NCBI GenBank assembly: GCA_041629655.1
Contig: JBFKMV010000241.1
Span: 1 to 5,728, forward strand
Origin: JBFKMV01 sp041629655
GTDB lineage: Bacteria; Acidobacteriota; Polarisedimenticolia; Polarisedimenticolales; Polarisedimenticolaceae
Direction: 5' to 3'
DNA length: 5,728 nucleotides
Below are positions 5,588 through 5,728 of this stretch, one piece after another (within the stretch, counting starts at the first letter, position 1; every line of letters begins with the position of its first letter). A program made the position numbers and the translations under genes. The notes below the pieces were generated by a model. That model made no database searches. It was not told the DNA's origin and saw only the letters and a list, made by a program, of their open reading frames with translations.

Positions 5588-5728
5588 CTAGCGGGACGGC
5601 GGAACGGCGATCCGGCGGCCGTCGAGCGCGCCCGCGGCGCCGACGACCACGTCCACCATCGCGGAGCCGGCCGGTCGCCGCCCGGTCGGCCTGGGCAGCA
5701 CCAGCTCCACGGTCGTGCGGGCGCCGGC
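5588..5728 (-). CDS. Unidentified protein, C-terminal 46 residues
   Basis: The frame is open from the right window edge to a TAG stop at 5588-5590. It gives 46 residues, including TTVELVLPRPTG, GSAMVDVVVGAAG and the ending GRRIAVPPSR. The alternating hydrophobic pattern suggests beta-strands, and G/C-rich third positions match the neighbouring genes, so this is probably a real gene end. The pattern of a beta-strand, a 'P-x-G' turn, 'VDVVVG' and a final 'I-x-VP' segment is loosely like the end of HlyD/RND periplasmic adaptor proteins, but the fragment is too short to assign. It lies 27 bp upstream of the Mpo1-like gene on the same strand. Confidence 0.6.
   Translation of the reverse strand, partial: AGARTTVELVLPRPTGRRPAGSAMVDVVVGAAGALDGRRIAVPPSR

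Overview
The window is high-GC bacterial chromosomal DNA, densely coding, with strong G/C bias at third codon positions. A secreted ASPIC/UnbV-type beta-propeller protein, a membrane-anchored helical-repeat protein and an Mpo1-like membrane protein suggest a Gram-negative, environmental high-GC lineage of the Acidobacteriota / Myxococcota / Eisenbacteria / Krumholzibacteriota kind. This is inference from protein style; nothing here fixes the phylum. I see no tRNA, rRNA, CRISPR array, transposase or phage gene.

Layout from left to right: (1) the last 21 codons of a plus-strand VOC (glyoxalase-fold) protein end at 66. (2) After a 13-bp convergent gap comes a minus-strand gene (80-1231) for a membrane-anchored protein. 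Its C-terminal half is a tandem array of 34-residue repeats built around an IPSSGDKAR-like signature. (3) Minus strand 1299-3233 encodes a secreted FG-GAP/VCBS protein with seven DxDxDG-type calcium loops, an ASPIC/UnbV domain and a fibronectin-III-like tail; it has a recognisable sigma70-type promoter just upstream. (4) Minus strand 3315-5021 encodes a RecQ-family helicase with all the main motifs and a four-cysteine zinc site. An apparent winged helix lies before the zinc site, no HRDC domain follows it, and the protein ends in a Lys/Arg-rich tail. (5) Minus strand 5156-5560 encodes a small Mpo1-like (DUF962) membrane protein. (6) Minus strand 5588-5728 holds the C-terminal end of an unidentified protein.

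Five of the six genes lie on the minus strand and would be transcribed in the order unidentified gene, Mpo1-like, RecQ, FG-GAP protein, repeat protein. Spacing suggests three transcription groups. The unidentified gene and the Mpo1-like gene are 27 bp apart and probably co-transcribed. RecQ is separated by 134 bp that include a perfect 11-bp inverted repeat. The FG-GAP gene has its own promoter, and the repeat-protein gene lies 67 bp downstream of it with no visible terminator between, so those two may form an envelope/extracytoplasmic pair. No functional link between RecQ and its neighbours is visible.

The most unusual element is the 34-residue repeat protein, whose repeats alternate with a 68-residue (204-bp) super-period. 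The RecQ architecture is second. I found no convincing sign of a wholly new multi-gene system.
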